Shown piece by piece: positions 32,558 to 41,989 of a DNA stretch of 64,000 nucleotides (position 1 is the first letter of the stretch; each line of letters starts with the position of its first letter). This DNA is from Sthenelais limicola. Taxonomy: Eukaryota > Annelida > Polychaeta > Phyllodocida > Sigalionidae. A program made the translations under genes and the position numbers. The notes under the pieces were generated by a model that was given only the letters and a program-made list of their open reading frames with translations, had not been told where the DNA came from and searched no databases. The DNA is taken from NCBI GenBank assembly GCA_942159475.1, contig OW804096.1, positions 16,888,906 through 16,952,905 of the forward strand. Direction: 5' to 3'.

Positions 32558-32787
32558 GGGTCAAATTTTCAGAAAATATACAATTGGCAGCTCTACACAT
32601 TTAGTAAATTCTGCTAGATTAGACCGACAAATCGTCAACACTAGGTTTATCTCAGTATATTTAGTATGGCCTTGATTCAAACAGTATGTTATGTTGAACT
32701 TTATTTTGAATCTGAATTTTGTCTTAAATTAGGGTTTTCTGAGAGGATTGGTGAAGGTGAATTATACATTTTCTTAAAATCCGACCC
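32558..32787 (+). mobile_element. B element, full length
   Basis: GGGTCAAATTTTCAGAAAAT and TTCTTAAAATCCGACCC between ATAT repeats. Internal GATTAGACCGACAAATCGTC is shared with 39103-39337. Confidence 0.8.
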
Positions 32788-32791
32788 ATAT

Positions 32792-33222
32792 ACTAATAAA
32801 CTACCATAATGAAACTCCAAAATAACTCCATCTGTTAACCAAGGAGTAATCAAATACACTATATACACTATTTTTTACGCTTCAAATCCATCATCTTGAA
32901 AACCATTATGGCTCCCTTTCAGAAGGCCCTGAGCAATCAGAACTCACATTCTGAACTGAAAAGAACTTTAATTCATCAATTTGTGGCCATTGTTTAGCCA
33001 AAGCGGGGTAATCAATCCTAAATTAGGCGGAGAGAAAGAGTATGGTGGTCACTGGATAGTTTTTCACATGAAGGAAACAATTCTGGAATAGATTTTTTAT
33101 CAGTTTTTAATTGTGAATGCATTCGAATTTCAATTTTTCCATCTGCATGTAATCCTTCTGCCCCAACTTGGTTGGTTGATCGACGTTCAAAGTTCTATAA
33201 CGAAGCTATCATAATAATTTAC
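32792..33222. other. Intergenic DNA
   Basis: No gene or family copy recognised. Confidence 0.45.
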
Positions 33223-33457
33223 GGGTCAGATTGTCAGAAAATGTACAATTTAACTTCGGCAATTTTCTCAAATAACTCAAATTTCAGATGAAAATAAGGT
33301 TCAAAATACAATTCAACCTAGCCAAACAGATTGCTAGAATCAATGCAATGCCAAATATACTTGAATTTAGCTAGTATTGACCAAATTGCAGCAGAATTCA
33401 GCAGAATTTACTAAATGTGTACAGCTGCCAATTGTACATTTTCTGAAAATCTGACCC
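33223..33457 (-). mobile_element. B element, full length
   Basis: GGGTCAGATTGTCAGAAAAT start, TTCTGAAAATCTGACCC end, followed by an (AT)n run. Contains a small GCAGAATTCA duplication before GCAGAATTTACTAAATG. Confidence 0.8.
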
Positions 33458-33574
33458 ATATATATATATACATCGTCACATAGCTTTATATGGCGGCTAT
33501 TTTAGCAGGTGCCATTGGAAACAAAATACAGATTTTCTTCCTTTTTTACCCCTTCTTTCCCAACCCATCCAACC

Positions 33575-33916
33575 CGGATTTGCATAGTCGCCATTTTGAA
33601 TCTTGATTCGCATGGAATTATGGGAGCAATGGAACAGTATACAATCTATAGAAAACATGCTATCTTTAGCTTGGAATATTTATCAGTGGTCCAATATCAA
33701 TATCCATGTGTTTAAGATATTTCTATGACACACAACATCATCTTTCCCATCATGCATTTGGTTTATACAGATCATTTATACACGTCATGATATTGTTGAA
33801 AACGTTCTTGCAATTTTCCATAAACTGATTGCTAAATGTCAGATTAATTTGAACTGAGTCTATCCCAGCATGCATTGCCATAGACATGCGCAGTGAGACA
33901 TGCAATTCCCCTATTG
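33575..33916 (-). mobile_element. D element, copy 4, near full length
   Basis: Starts CGGATTTGCATAGTCGCCAT, then CTTGATTCGCATGGAATTAT, CATGCATTTGGTTTATA and AGACATGCGCAGTGAGACAT. Ends GCAATTCCCCTATTGG. The GCCATTTT near its left end is the YY1-like motif on the other strand. Confidence 0.8.
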
Positions 33917-34013
33917 GCCAAAACTTAAGAAGATTCATAAGGCTTCATAAAAATCCATATTTATGTTTATATTTCTGAGACCCACCAACAGTTTTTAGAT
34001 GGCTTTACTAATT

Positions 34014-34110
34014 ATCGCTCACCGGCGGCCATTTTCTCTCAGAATATTTGAATTCAAATTTGTATATCGTATAGACATAACAGCAGAACTTTGATGTATT
34101 CAGTTTAGTG
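34014..34110 (-). repeat. C element fragment
   Basis: ATCGCTCACCGGCGGCCATT and TTTCTCTCAG match the boundary between right body and array in C copy 3. CATAACAGCAGAACTTTGAT is a single degenerate 69-bp unit. Confidence 0.5.
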
Positions 34111-34175
34111 TCTAGTCCCTGATGTCGTATGAATACATGTACATGTGCCAAACTTCAAGACAGTTTATTTAATAT

Positions 34176-34582
34176 GTGATGTGTTTAAGGAAAATGAGTC
34201 ATAAGTCGCAAAAAATAGATTTTGAGATATCATTATATTTGAAAAGATGAGATCAAGCTGATTCCAATAATAGTAAACAGTCTTATAATGTCATAAGTAT
34301 TTCTAGATTTTAAGTTTGATATTTTCGTTTTTGAAAAAAAAGTTCCCAATATTTCTGGCGGTGAATAAACAGTAAAGTAACTAAATTTAGTCCATATGAG
34401 GACCTTTAAAACTAAAGGATATATTACATAGATTGTCCTGGAATTTGATACATCGATTGATATGGCTTTACGTGATAAACTCCCCAAAAATCAAAACATT
34501 CCAATAATGTGATCTTGTGAAAATAACACTTTGAAAAATATCAATTTTGCAACTTATGACGCATTTTCCTGAAACCCATCAC
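34176..34582 (+). mobile_element. A element, copy 12, TSD ATAT
   Basis: Full-length: GTGATGTGTTTAAGG and TTCCTGAAACCCATCAC, with ATAT at 34172-34175 and 34583-34586. Low divergence. Confidence 0.85.
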
Positions 34583-34596
34583 ATATATATCCTTGT

Positions 34597-34839
34597 GTTT
34601 CTCAAATCATCCTATTGAGTATATTTAGCTACTTTTCTAGTAATTGTGCACCAGAAATATTGCAATATTTTCATTTAAAAAATAAAAACATTGAATTGAA
34701 AATTGAAAAAAGTGAAATACTTTTTAGCTGTCCTAACGTTAACCATCATTAGAATCGGTTTGATCTCTTTTTATCAAATATGATGATATCCCCCAATCCT
34801 TTTTGTGTGACTTGTGACTCATTTTCCTGTAACACATCA
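34597..34839 (-). mobile_element. A element, copy 13, right part
   Basis: Begins mid-element (GAGTATATTTAGCTACTTTT), continues through AGAATCGGTTTGATCTC, and ends GTGACTCATTTTCCTGTAAC, ACATCA. Diverged subfamily. Confidence 0.65.
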
Positions 34840-34865
34840 AATTACTGAGAGTGCAGCATTAAGGT
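34840..34865 (-). repeat. C element terminus, solo
   Basis: ACTGAGAGTGCAGCATTAAG matches the right terminus of C copy 2 (AACTGAGAGTGCAGCTTCAA). No C body accompanies it. Confidence 0.4.
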
Positions 34866-34953
34866 GATCACTTGAGAGGCATGGGACAGCACTATGACAT
34901 GCTGTATCCTGCGGGTGAGCACTGTAAATACAGCAATAGTAAAGTGCCTATAT

Positions 34954-35028
34954 GTGATGTGTTTCAGGACAATGAGTCACAAGTCGCAAAAATACACAGT
35001 CTTGAAATTTGATACATATATTTATGTG
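34954..35028 (+). mobile_element. A element, copy 14, internally deleted
   Basis: GTGATGTGTTTCAGGACAAT and GAGTCACAAGTCGCAAAA jump directly to GTCTTGAAATTTGATACAT, a block normally about 270 bp further in. The right end is missing. Confidence 0.6.
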
Positions 35029-35172
35029 ACCTGAGACCACCCCTCTATTAAGACCAGTTTCTCTCAGTCCCAAATTGCTCTTATTTGATTAGCCCCTCTA
35101 AAGAGACCACCTCGCTATGAGACCACAAATCAGTCAGTCCCAAGGGTGGTCTCAACAGAGAGGTTCCACTGT
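35028..35172 (+). repeat. GAGACCACC interspersed repeat
   Basis: TGAGACCACCCCTCTATTAA, AGAGACCACCTCGCTATGAG and GGGTGGTCTCAACAGAGAGG, then TTCCACTGTA. The repeated GACCAC words in both orientations are a pattern I associate with dispersed repeats in several marine invertebrates. Identification is from memory only. Confidence 0.45.
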
Positions 35173-35530
35173 AGTCCACGATCACAGAAACTTACAGTAT
35201 TTGAATAGGTATTTCACTGCCGCTGAGGAGGATATTGTTTAAACATGAAAAAGTAGGAATGAATGAATAAATATTGGTATGAGACGCCCGAATATTCAAC
35301 AGTGAACATTGTCTCTGAGTTCCCATGTAAATAAAGTAATGTTATACTCATGTATATCGTGCCATCCCTGCGGACAGGCCACCTGACAGCTATACTAGAG
35401 CCCATGCGAATATGTCTTTGATGCTGATGTGTGGAAGAAGGAATGCCATTACTCCTGATTAATATGCCACCTCTGGATAAAAACAACAGCTGGATCATCA
35501 CATTCACTCCTTCCCTCGACCCCAAGTTTG

Positions 35531-35650
35531 GTGAGGTTTGGTGAGGTTTGGTGAGGTTTGGTGAGGTTTGGTGAGGTTTGGTGAGGTTTGGTGAGGTTTG
35601 GTGAGGTTTGGTGAGGTTTGGTGAGGTTTGGTGAGGTTTGGTGAGGTTTG
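35531..35650 (+). repeat. 10-bp minisatellite, 12 perfect units
   Basis: GTGAGGTTTG repeated 12 times without a mismatch, with partial units at both edges. It gives a Thr-Lys-Pro-His-Gln-rich open frame in each minus frame, which is an artefact. Confidence 0.97.
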
Positions 35651-35894
35651 GTTGAAAAACCACTTATCTTATCATTAAACTTCTCACATAGGCGGTTGGG
35701 CATGCGACGGGGACGTGGGGGTGGCGTCAAACCATACCAGGACCATGGGGTTAATTATCAAAAGAACAGGCTTTCTCTTCGGCTCCCACCAAAGTTAATT
35801 TAGATTATACTATACCATAGCCAACCAGAAGAAGGTGTGATGTATCCCACACACATGATACACTGGACTGGTAAGGCTCTTGGCAGATGTATGT

Positions 35895-36129
35895 GGGTCA
35901 GATTTTCAGAAAATGTACAATTCACCTTCACCAATCCTCTCAAATAATCCAAATTTCAGACAAAAATGCAGTTCAAAATGCAGTTCAACCTAACCAAACA
36001 CATTACTAGAATCAATGCAATGCGAAATATACTCGAATTTACCTAGTATTGACCAAATTACAGCCTAATTAAGCTGAATTTACTAAATGTGTACAGCTGC
36101 CAATTGTACATTTTCTGAAAATCTGACCC
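35895..36129 (-). mobile_element. B element, full length, abutting an A copy
   Basis: GGGTCAGATTTTCAGAAAAT and TTCTGAAAATCTGACCC ends. The following ATAT is shared with the start of A copy 15, so the two elements touch. Confidence 0.82.
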
Positions 36130-36133
36130 ATAT

Positions 36134-36396
36134 GTGATGTGTTTCAGGAAAATGAGCCATAAGTCACACAATTTCTATTTTTCAAAGTGTTTTATTCACA
36201 AGATGTCTTTGAGTGGATGTTTTTATTTTTGGGGTGCTTAACGCTGTCTGTAGCATGAACACATGTACCAAAACTCAACACAGTGTACATGTATTTCTAT
36301 GGTAATCTTATAGAGTACATTCATTTACTTTGCTGGTTATTGCCCCCAAGAAATAGTGCAAAGTTTTTTTCCAAAAAGCAAACATGTCTAGACCTA
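36134..36396 (-). mobile_element. A element, copy 15, truncated
   Basis: GTGATGTGTTTCAGGAAAAT to about AAAAAGCAAACATGTCTAGA; the right third is absent. Confidence 0.7.
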
Positions 36397-36413
36397 GGCC
36401 TAGACATCGCTAC

Positions 36414-36744
36414 ATTAGGCAAAAAAAATAATAGGTGTGTTTCCGATTTAGCTGGCTGAAAACTAGGTAGGGGGATTTTCTAGGAAACCACCTCCCAGGA
36501 ACTGAAAAAAAATGTCTCTTTTACAACAATAGTTGTTTTAAACATGGGAAATGGTCTTATTGACAGTTCCGGGTCAGGAAAACCTGTTTTCCGGTTTTTA
36601 TTATATTTTTTTGACCAAAAATCCAAAAAAAGTAAGATATGGTAAAAGTGAAATCAGGTATGGTCAACCAACTTTTAGGTAGGGGAAGGTTTTTCTAGGT
36701 AGGGGGGGGGGGTAAATCGGAAACAGCTATTTTTGTGGCCTAAT
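36414..36744 (+). mobile_element. G element, copy 3, full length
   Basis: Left ATTAGGC...AATAGGTGTGTTTCCGATTT and right AAATCGGAAACAGCTATTTT...GCCTAAT form inverted ends of about 30 bp. A GTAGGGGGGGGGGG run precedes the right end. No ORF. The best-preserved copy of three. Confidence 0.78.
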
Positions 36745-36959
36745 ATCTTTCTTCTGAATGGACCCACATATGTACTCTTTACTGGTTTCTCTTGTTTATG
36801 AATTTCCCACGTGAACAAGAGCCTTTCCCTCCAGGTGTAAGAAGTCTTTTTAGAATACTAAAGGAAAAGAATCCTGCCGAGTTTAGATTACATCGATTAT
36901 AAAATAGATCCCGACTCTCTGTGTAATAGTGCTTGAAGGCTTCATTTTATACAATATAT

Positions 36960-37193
36960 GGGTGAGATCGCCAGAAGATGTACAATTCGTTTTCAGTAAT
37001 TCACTCAAATAACCCAAATTTAACACATAAATCGGGTTCTAAATTCAGTTCAACCTAACCAAACAGATTGCTAGAATCAATGCAATGCCGAATATACTCG
37101 AATTTACCCAGTATTGTCCAAATTGGAGCCTAATTTAGCAGAATTTACTAAATGTGTAGAGCTGCCAATTGTACATTTTCTGAAAATCTGACC
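36960..37193 (-). mobile_element. B element, full length
   Basis: Left GGGTGAGATCGCCAGAAGAT, right TTCTGAAAATCTGACCT. The body matches 48593-48734 closely (GCAATGCCGAATATACTCGA). Confidence 0.75.
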
Positions 37194-37196
37194 TAT

Positions 37197-37600
37197 ATAC
37201 ATGTGACTCAGGTCGTTAGAAAATGTACAATCGACAGCTCGTCACATTTAGCTGGTCCTGGGTATGACCATAAACTGCCTTTCTGTATTTTTTCTCTGTA
37301 TCTCTCTCCCTTCTTCTCTATCTCTATTTCCTGGGTAAGACCATAAAGTGTCTTTATGTTCTTTTTCTCTGTCTCTCTCTCCTCTTCTCTAACTCTATTT
37401 CCTGGGTATGATCATAAACTGCCTCCCTCTCAGCTCTCCAACCCTTGATATAACCTTCAATGTGTTGGTAAGGGCGTAAAGCAACCAATCTTACTCATCA
37501 CTCGTTACATTTAGTACATTAGGCTAAATTGATAAATACTGGGTATAGCTGAGTTAATTTTGTATTTTTTTTTATTCAGAAAATCGGTTCAGTTATGTGT
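37197..37600 (+). repeat. B element fragment, split by an F insertion
   Basis: Left piece to 37251 (CGTTAGAAAATGTACAATCG, CACATTTAG) and right piece from 37504 (TTACATTTAGTACATTAGGC, AATACTGGGTATAGCTGAG). The pieces share GTYACATTTAG at the break, a duplication made by the inserted unit. Confidence 0.6.
37252..37503 (+). mobile_element. F retroposon-like insertion with TSD
   Basis: Bounded by GTCACATTTAG (37241-37251) and GTTACATTTAG (37504-37514), an 11-bp duplication with one mismatch. Inside are three ~78-bp units (CCTGGGTATGACCATAAACT plus a CT tract), then the F segment CCCTTGATATAACC, GTGTTGGTAAGGGCGTAAAG, CAACCAATCTTACTCATC. The F segment recurs at 20.8 and 53.5 kb. Confidence 0.55.
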
Positions 37601-37620
37601 GGTGGATTATTTGAGTATAT

Positions 37621-37665
37621 GGGCCGAGTCGTCGGAGTGTACATTCGGCAGCTCTACATATTTAG
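37621..37665 (+). repeat. B element fragment, left end
   Basis: GGGCCGAGTCGTCGGAGTGT and GGCAGCTCTACATATTTAG, a strongly CpG-shifted left end. Confidence 0.5.
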
Positions 37666-37782
37666 ATAATAATAATAATAATAAAATTCTTTTATTTCGT
37701 GACTAGTTTACACAATATAGGTTGTGCATGTCAGGCCAAGACCTGGTCTTCCCATGCATGCCTAGCTACAGAGGGATGACTA
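37666..37782 (-). repeat. Probable retroposon tail with (TTA)n
   Basis: Minus strand reads ...AAATAAAAGAATTTTATTA then (TTA)n, i.e. a polyadenylation-like signal followed by a trinucleotide tail. The adjacent CAAGACCTGGTCTTCCCATG has no second copy here. Confidence 0.35.
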
Positions 37783-37978
37783 GATATCCATGTATCATAC
37801 ATGTTTCCACGACACATTCATGCATTCAAGTCATTCATGCATTTGGTTTTCATCAAATGATATAGCGGAAAACATTGTTGCAATTTTCGATAAAAATGTT
37901 ACCAAATATATATATGTATGTGGGATTTCAACAGAATCCATCCCACAAATGAAAATGCACATGCAAATCTCCTATTGT
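37783..37978 (-). mobile_element. D element, copy 5, partial
   Basis: ATCCATGTATCATACATGTT, TCATGCATTTGGTTTTCATC and TCAACAGAATCCATCCCAC, ending ATGCAAATCTCCTATTG. The left half is missing. Its end is 18 bp from the tRNA gene's 3' end. Confidence 0.65.
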
Positions 37979-37987
37979 TGATTGTTC

Positions 37988-37991
37988 AAAA
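37988..37991 (-). terminator. Pol III terminator (T4) of tRNA-Ala
   Basis: Four A on the plus strand, i.e. TTTT on the minus strand, 5 bp after the tRNA 3' end. A run of four T is the usual minimal RNA polymerase III stop. Confidence 0.75.
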
Positions 37992-37996
37992 GTATC

Positions 37997-38068
37997 TGGA
38001 GATGCCGGGGATTGAACCCGGGGCCTCTCACATGCAAAGCGAGCGCTCTACCGCTGAGCTACATCCCC
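37997..38068 (-). tRNA. tRNA-Ala, anticodon TGC
   Basis: 72-nt intronless gene. The cloverleaf is complete: acceptor GGGGATG/CATCTCC, D stem GCTC/GAGC, anticodon stem CTCGC/GTGAG with loop TTTGCAT (anticodon TGC, decoding GCA), 5-nt variable loop, T stem CCGGG/CCCGG with TTCAATC loop, discriminator A. The only non-Watson-Crick acceptor pair is G3:U70, the alanine identity element for alanyl-tRNA synthetase. Internal A box (TAGCTCAGCGGTAGAGCG) and B box (GGTTCAATCC) are canonical, so it should be transcribed by RNA polymerase III. CCA is not encoded, as expected in eukaryotes. Flanked by a D fragment and an A copy. A tRNA-derived SINE head is unlikely because no conserved non-tRNA tail follows. 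Confidence 0.95.
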
Positions 38069-38089
38069 TGATATAGAGGGTTATAATTT

Positions 38090-38391
38090 GTGATGTGTTT
38101 CAGAAAAATGAGACATAAGTCGCAAAATTGATATTTTCTAAAGTGTTTTTTTGACAAGATCTCATTATTGGAACGATCTAATTTTTGGTGGGTTGATCAC
38201 TTATAGCTATATCAATCGATGTATAAAATGTAAGAACAATCTATGTAATATATCCTTTCGTTTTAAAGGTCCTCATATGGACTACATTTAGTTACATTAC
38301 TGTTTATTGACCCCAAGAAATATTGGAAACTTTTTTTTCAAAAACGAAAACATCAAACTTAGAATCTAGAAATACTTGTTAGATTATTAGA
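38090..38391 (-). mobile_element. A element, copy 16, truncated
   Basis: Starts GTGATGTGTTTCAGA after ATTT and runs to TTGTTAGATTATTAGAC, losing the last ~100 bp. Its left end is 22 bp upstream of the tRNA gene start. Confidence 0.75.
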
Positions 38392-38456
38392 CACATACAT
38401 GTAGCTTGTCTAAATACTTTGTTTACATGATTCGTTCAATAGCTTTCAGTTTATAT

Positions 38457-38691
38457 GGGTCAGATTTTCAGGAAATGTACAATTGGCAGCTGTACACATT
38501 TAGTAAATTCTGCAAAATCAGGCTGCAATCTTGTCAATACTAGGTCAATTCGAGTATATTCGGCATTGCATTGATTTTAGCAATCTGTTTGGCTAGGGTG
38601 AACTGTATTTTGAACTTTATTTTCGTCTGAAACTTGGGTTATTTGAGAAGATTAGCAAAGTTGAATTGTACATTTTCTGAAAATCTGACCC
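38457..38691 (+). mobile_element. B element, full length
   Basis: GGGTCAGATTTTCAGGAAAT and TTCTGAAAATCTGACCC ends, internal GGCAGCTGTACACATTTAG. Confidence 0.82.
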
Positions 38692-38733
38692 AAATATGTC
38701 GGCCCATCGCAAGATATGATCTTTCATTTCAAA

Positions 38734-39003
38734 TCTGACATACAAATATCTTGCAACATTTTTTATCAAAGATTGCACTGATCCTTTCACCAATGTCATT
38801 GTTTGTGTAAATGACTTATAAAACACCAATGCATGATGGGAACGATGAAGTCTTGTTTCATGGAATCTTGTTAAACATATGGTGAATTAATATTCTCTGC
38901 TGAACAAAACCATCGATTTTCCATCGATTTTACACTGTATTATTAGTCCCATAAATCCATGCGAATCAAGATTCAAAATGGCGGCTATGCAAGTCCCCTA
39001 TTA
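38734..39003 (+). mobile_element. D element, copy 6, partial
   Basis: Starts at TCTGACATACAAATATCTTG and includes CCAATGCATGATGGGAACG, ATGCGAATCAAGATTC, AAAATGGCGGCTATG. Ends AAGTCCCCTATTAG. The left terminus is lost. Confidence 0.75.
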
Positions 39004-39102
39004 GCACGCTATCAATTATAATTTAAACGAAGGTTAATTAGTAGTGGTTGAGCTGTCTAAAGCACTGGGTTCAAAAGCATGAGGTCGTTGGAGGTTGTAT
39101 AT

Positions 39103-39337
39103 GGGTCAGATCTTTAGAAAATGTACAATTAGCAGCTCTACACCTTTAGTAAATTCTGCTAGATTAGACCGAAAAATCGTCAATACTAGGTATATCTGAT
39201 TATAGTTAGTATTGCTTTGATTCAAGCAGTATGTTGAATTATGATGAACTTTATTTTGAACCTGATTTTTGGCTTAAATTTGGGTTTTCTGATAGGATTG
39301 GTGAAGGCGAATTGTACATTTTCTGAAAATCTGACCC
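39103..39337 (+). mobile_element. B element, full length
   Basis: GGGTCAGATCTTTAGAAAAT and TTCTGAAAATCTGACCC between ATAT repeats; sister of 32558-32787. Confidence 0.8.
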
Positions 39338-39368
39338 ATATACAGATGTGCACTGACCTGTGACTATA

Positions 39369-39681
39369 GTACAAACTTTCAGAACATGTACAATTCACTT
39401 TCTGCAATCATTTCAAATAATCCAAATTTTAGATCAGTATAAGGCACAAAATACAGTTCAACATAACAGAAGTGTTATATTGAATCAAGGCAATACCAAA
39501 TATACTCAGATATTCATGGCATTCATGTCTCAAAGACATTATTCTCAGTTATAGTCTCATGAAATGTGTTGATCCATGAAATCTGTTCGGTTAATTTGAA
39601 CTGGGTTTTTTTTGTCACATCTTTTCCTTAAATCGGGATTATTTGAAAAGAATTGGTGAAGGCAATTGTATATTTTCTTAC
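39369..39681 (-). repeat. B elements, degenerate, two pieces
   Basis: 39369-39525 is a left portion (CAAACTTTCAGAACATGTAC, ATACCAAATATACTCAGATA). 39570-39681 is an inverted right portion (GGGATTATTTGAAAAGAATT, GGTGAAGGCAATTG). Both lack clean termini. Confidence 0.55.
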
Positions 39682-39930
39682 GGCTTTACCAACATGACAA
39701 TACTGTAGGCAAATGTATAGATAGCCTCATTGTGTCAAACTCTAATATCCCCTTCCTTTCAATATAATGACAGGCACAACTCTGTTGCTATGGAAACTAG
39801 TACTGGTAATTTCTACAAATTAACCACAAACGAGCTGGTGACAGAATGAAGTGACACATGTCTGGTTGTACTGTGACATGTGTCTGTAGTTATATAAGCA
39901 CGATTTAAACTAACACAGGTCTTAATTAGG

Positions 39931-40430
39931 CTGCATTCTCAGTTAAAGCTGCATTCTCAGTTAAAGCTGCGCCCCCAGTTAAAGCTGCATTCTCAGTTAA
40001 AGCTGCGCTCTCAGTTAAAGCTGCGCTCTCAGTTAAAGCTGCATTCTCAGTTAAAGCTGCGCTCTCAGTTAAAGCTGCGCCCCCAGTTCAAGCTGCATTC
40101 TCAGTTAAAGCTGCACCCCCAGTTCAAGCTGCGCCCTCAGTTCAAGCTGCACCCCCAGTTCAAGCTGCGCCCCCAGTTCAAGCTGCACCCCCAGTTCAAG
40201 CTGCGCCCCCAGTTCAAGCTGCGCCCCCAGTTCAAGCTGCGCCCCCAGTTAAAGCTGCACCCCCAGTTCAAGCTGCGCCCCCAGTTCAAGCTGCGCCCCC
40301 AGTTCAAGCTGCACCCCCAGTTCAAGCTGCGCCCCCAGTTCAAGCTGCGCCCCCAGTTCAAGCTGCGCCCCCAGTTCAAGCTGCGCCCCCAGTTCAAGCT
40401 GCGCCCCCAGTTCAAGCTGCACTCTCAGTT
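39931..40430 (+). repeat. 18-bp minisatellite built from a C-element terminus
   Basis: About 27 tandem 18-bp units. Outer units read TTAAAGCTGCATTCTCAG, the terminal inverted repeat of C elements. Central units are GC-rich variants, TTCAAGCTGCGCCCCCAG. The array is followed directly by C body sequence: TTATCATGACTAACACA, and ATCAATATTCTGCTG at 40469. The 92-codon Asn-Trp-Gly-Arg-Ser-Leu minus ORF is an artefact. Confidence 0.9.
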
Positions 40431-40487
40431 ATCATGACTAACACAATGTAACAGAATTTACTTGAATTATCAATATTCTGCTGTTAT
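40431..40487 (+). mobile_element. C element remnant after the minisatellite
   Basis: ATCATGACTAACACAATGTA corresponds to the sequence just inside the C left terminus (compare the inverted GTCATAATAGCTGAGAA at 50217), and ATCAATATTCTGCTGTTATA is part of one 69-bp unit. A B copy follows immediately. Confidence 0.6.
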
Positions 40488-40491
40488 ATAT

Positions 40492-40676
40492 GGGTAAGAT
40501 TTTCAGAAAATGTACAATTGGTAGCTGTACACATTTAGTAAATTCTGCTAAATTAGGCTGCAATTTGGTCAATACTAGGTAAATTCGAGTATACTCGGCA
40601 TTGCATTGATTCTAGCAATCTGTTTGGTTAGGTTGAACTTTGAACGGTTGAACTTTGGTTAGGTTAAATCTGACCC
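40492..40676 (+). mobile_element. B element, internally deleted
   Basis: GGGTAAGATTTTCAGAAAAT to GGTTAGGTTGAACTT, then a short local duplication (GAACTTTGAACGGTTGAACT) and TAAATCTGACCC. TATAT flanks both sides. About 50 bp of the right half is missing. Confidence 0.75.
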
Positions 40677-40699
40677 TATATCTCTTTACTATTTACTTA

Positions 40700-40867
40700 T
40701 CCATTCACTAATTAAGTTGTTCTGTTCATGACATGACTTTACAGACAAAGATAATAAACCGTAAGTCCACCCTCAGGGCCTGGTGCGAGATAGGGGCAAC
40801 CCTAGCCATGTTCATGAGACTCTTGGCATATGCCAAAGTTGTCTTACCTGAATAAAGAAATGTAAAA
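40700..40867 (+). repeat. Probable LINE 3' end with poly(A)
   Basis: CTTGGCATATGCCAAAGTTG and TCTTACCTGAATAAAGAAAT, then GTAAAAAAA: AATAAA a few bases before an A run. No coding remnant is visible upstream, so the family is unknown. Confidence 0.4.
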
Positions 40868-41222
40868 AAACCCTATTATTTGTCCACTACTTGAGGTCTT
40901 TTTGCTGTTGTTGATCTAGGCTCTATTCATTTGAAGAATCCACAGATTGGCAACTGAACGGGGAAGAACTGAGAAACCCAATAATGCACTTCCCAAAATA
41001 CATTATTTTGTATTGCTATTCTTGTATTTTCTATTTTGTTTCAATAAAGAATTTTCTACAGTTTCTACATTTTGGTATATTTAAATGTCTTGGCCTTGAA
41101 ATGAATCAAAAAGGAAAATCTTCATAATGAATCTAAAAAGAATCTTCGTTTTCGGTGGAGCCGACGAACTCTTCCTTTATTTCTTCATCACCAGAAAAAT
41201 ACCCAAGAGACAACTAACATAT

Positions 41223-41619
41223 GTGATCCGTTTTAGGAAAATGAGTCATAATCGCAGAATATGGATTTTGAGATATCACCATATTTGAAAAGAGGAGATC
41301 AAACTGATTCCAATGATAGTAAACACTGGGACACCTAATACGTATTTCTATATTTTAAGTTTGATATTTTTATTTTTGAAAAAAAAAAGGTTTGCAATGT
41401 TTTTGGGTGGATAATTACCAGTAAAGTAACTAAATATACTCCATATGAATGCCTTCAAAATGCAAGGATATAGTTAATACAATGTTCCGAAATTTGTTAC
41501 ATGGATTCATCAGACTATGAGTGCTACACTCCCTAAAAATCAGAACATTTCAATAAAGACATCTTATGAAAAGAACACTTTGAAAAATATCAATTTTGCG
41601 ACTTATGACTCATTTTCAC
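41223..41619 (+). mobile_element. A element, copy 17, TSD ATAT
   Basis: Starts GTGATCCGTTTTAGG as in copy 2 (same subfamily). The right terminus is shortened to GACTCATTTTCAC. ATAT occurs on both sides (41219-41222, 41620-41623). Confidence 0.78.
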
Positions 41620-41641
41620 ATATTCTGTCTCAACAGTATCC

Positions 41642-41985
41642 CAATAGGGGAGTTGCATGTGTCACTGCGCATGTCTGTGATCGTGCATGCTGGGATGGAT
41701 TCTGATGAAATCTGATATACAAATTTTGGGCAAAATTTATATCGAAAATTGCAAGAATGTTTTCAGCAATACCTTAGATTTAATAAATGATCTATGAAAA
41801 CCAAATGCATGATGGGAAATATGGTGGTTTGTGTTATGGGAATATAGTGCATGGATATTAATATGAGCATTGATAAATATCCCATGCTGAACATAGCAAG
41901 TTTCTATAAATTTTATACAGTACCATTAGTCCCACAATTCCATGCGAATCAAGACTCAAAATGGCGGCTTTGCAAATCCCCTATT
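41642..41985 (+). mobile_element. D element, copy 7, full length
   Basis: CAATAGGGGAGTTGCATGTG and GCAAATCCCCTATTTG inverted ends. CACTGCGCATGTCTG near the left end and AAAATGGCGGC (41958-41968) near the right are NRF1-like and YY1-like motifs. Centre: CCAAATGCATGATGGGAAAT. Confidence 0.85.
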
Positions 41986-41989
41986 TGAC

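Noticed and set aside
35214..35730. 149- and 93-codon ORFs with Thr-Lys-Pro-His-Gln repeats
   Set aside because: Made by the 10-bp GTGAGGTTTG array; the 10-bp unit cycles through all frames without a stop.
40137..40415. 92-codon Asn-Trp-Gly-Arg-Ser-Leu repeat ORF
   Set aside because: Direct product of an 18-bp minisatellite derived from a transposon terminus. It has no stop because the unit lacks one in that frame.
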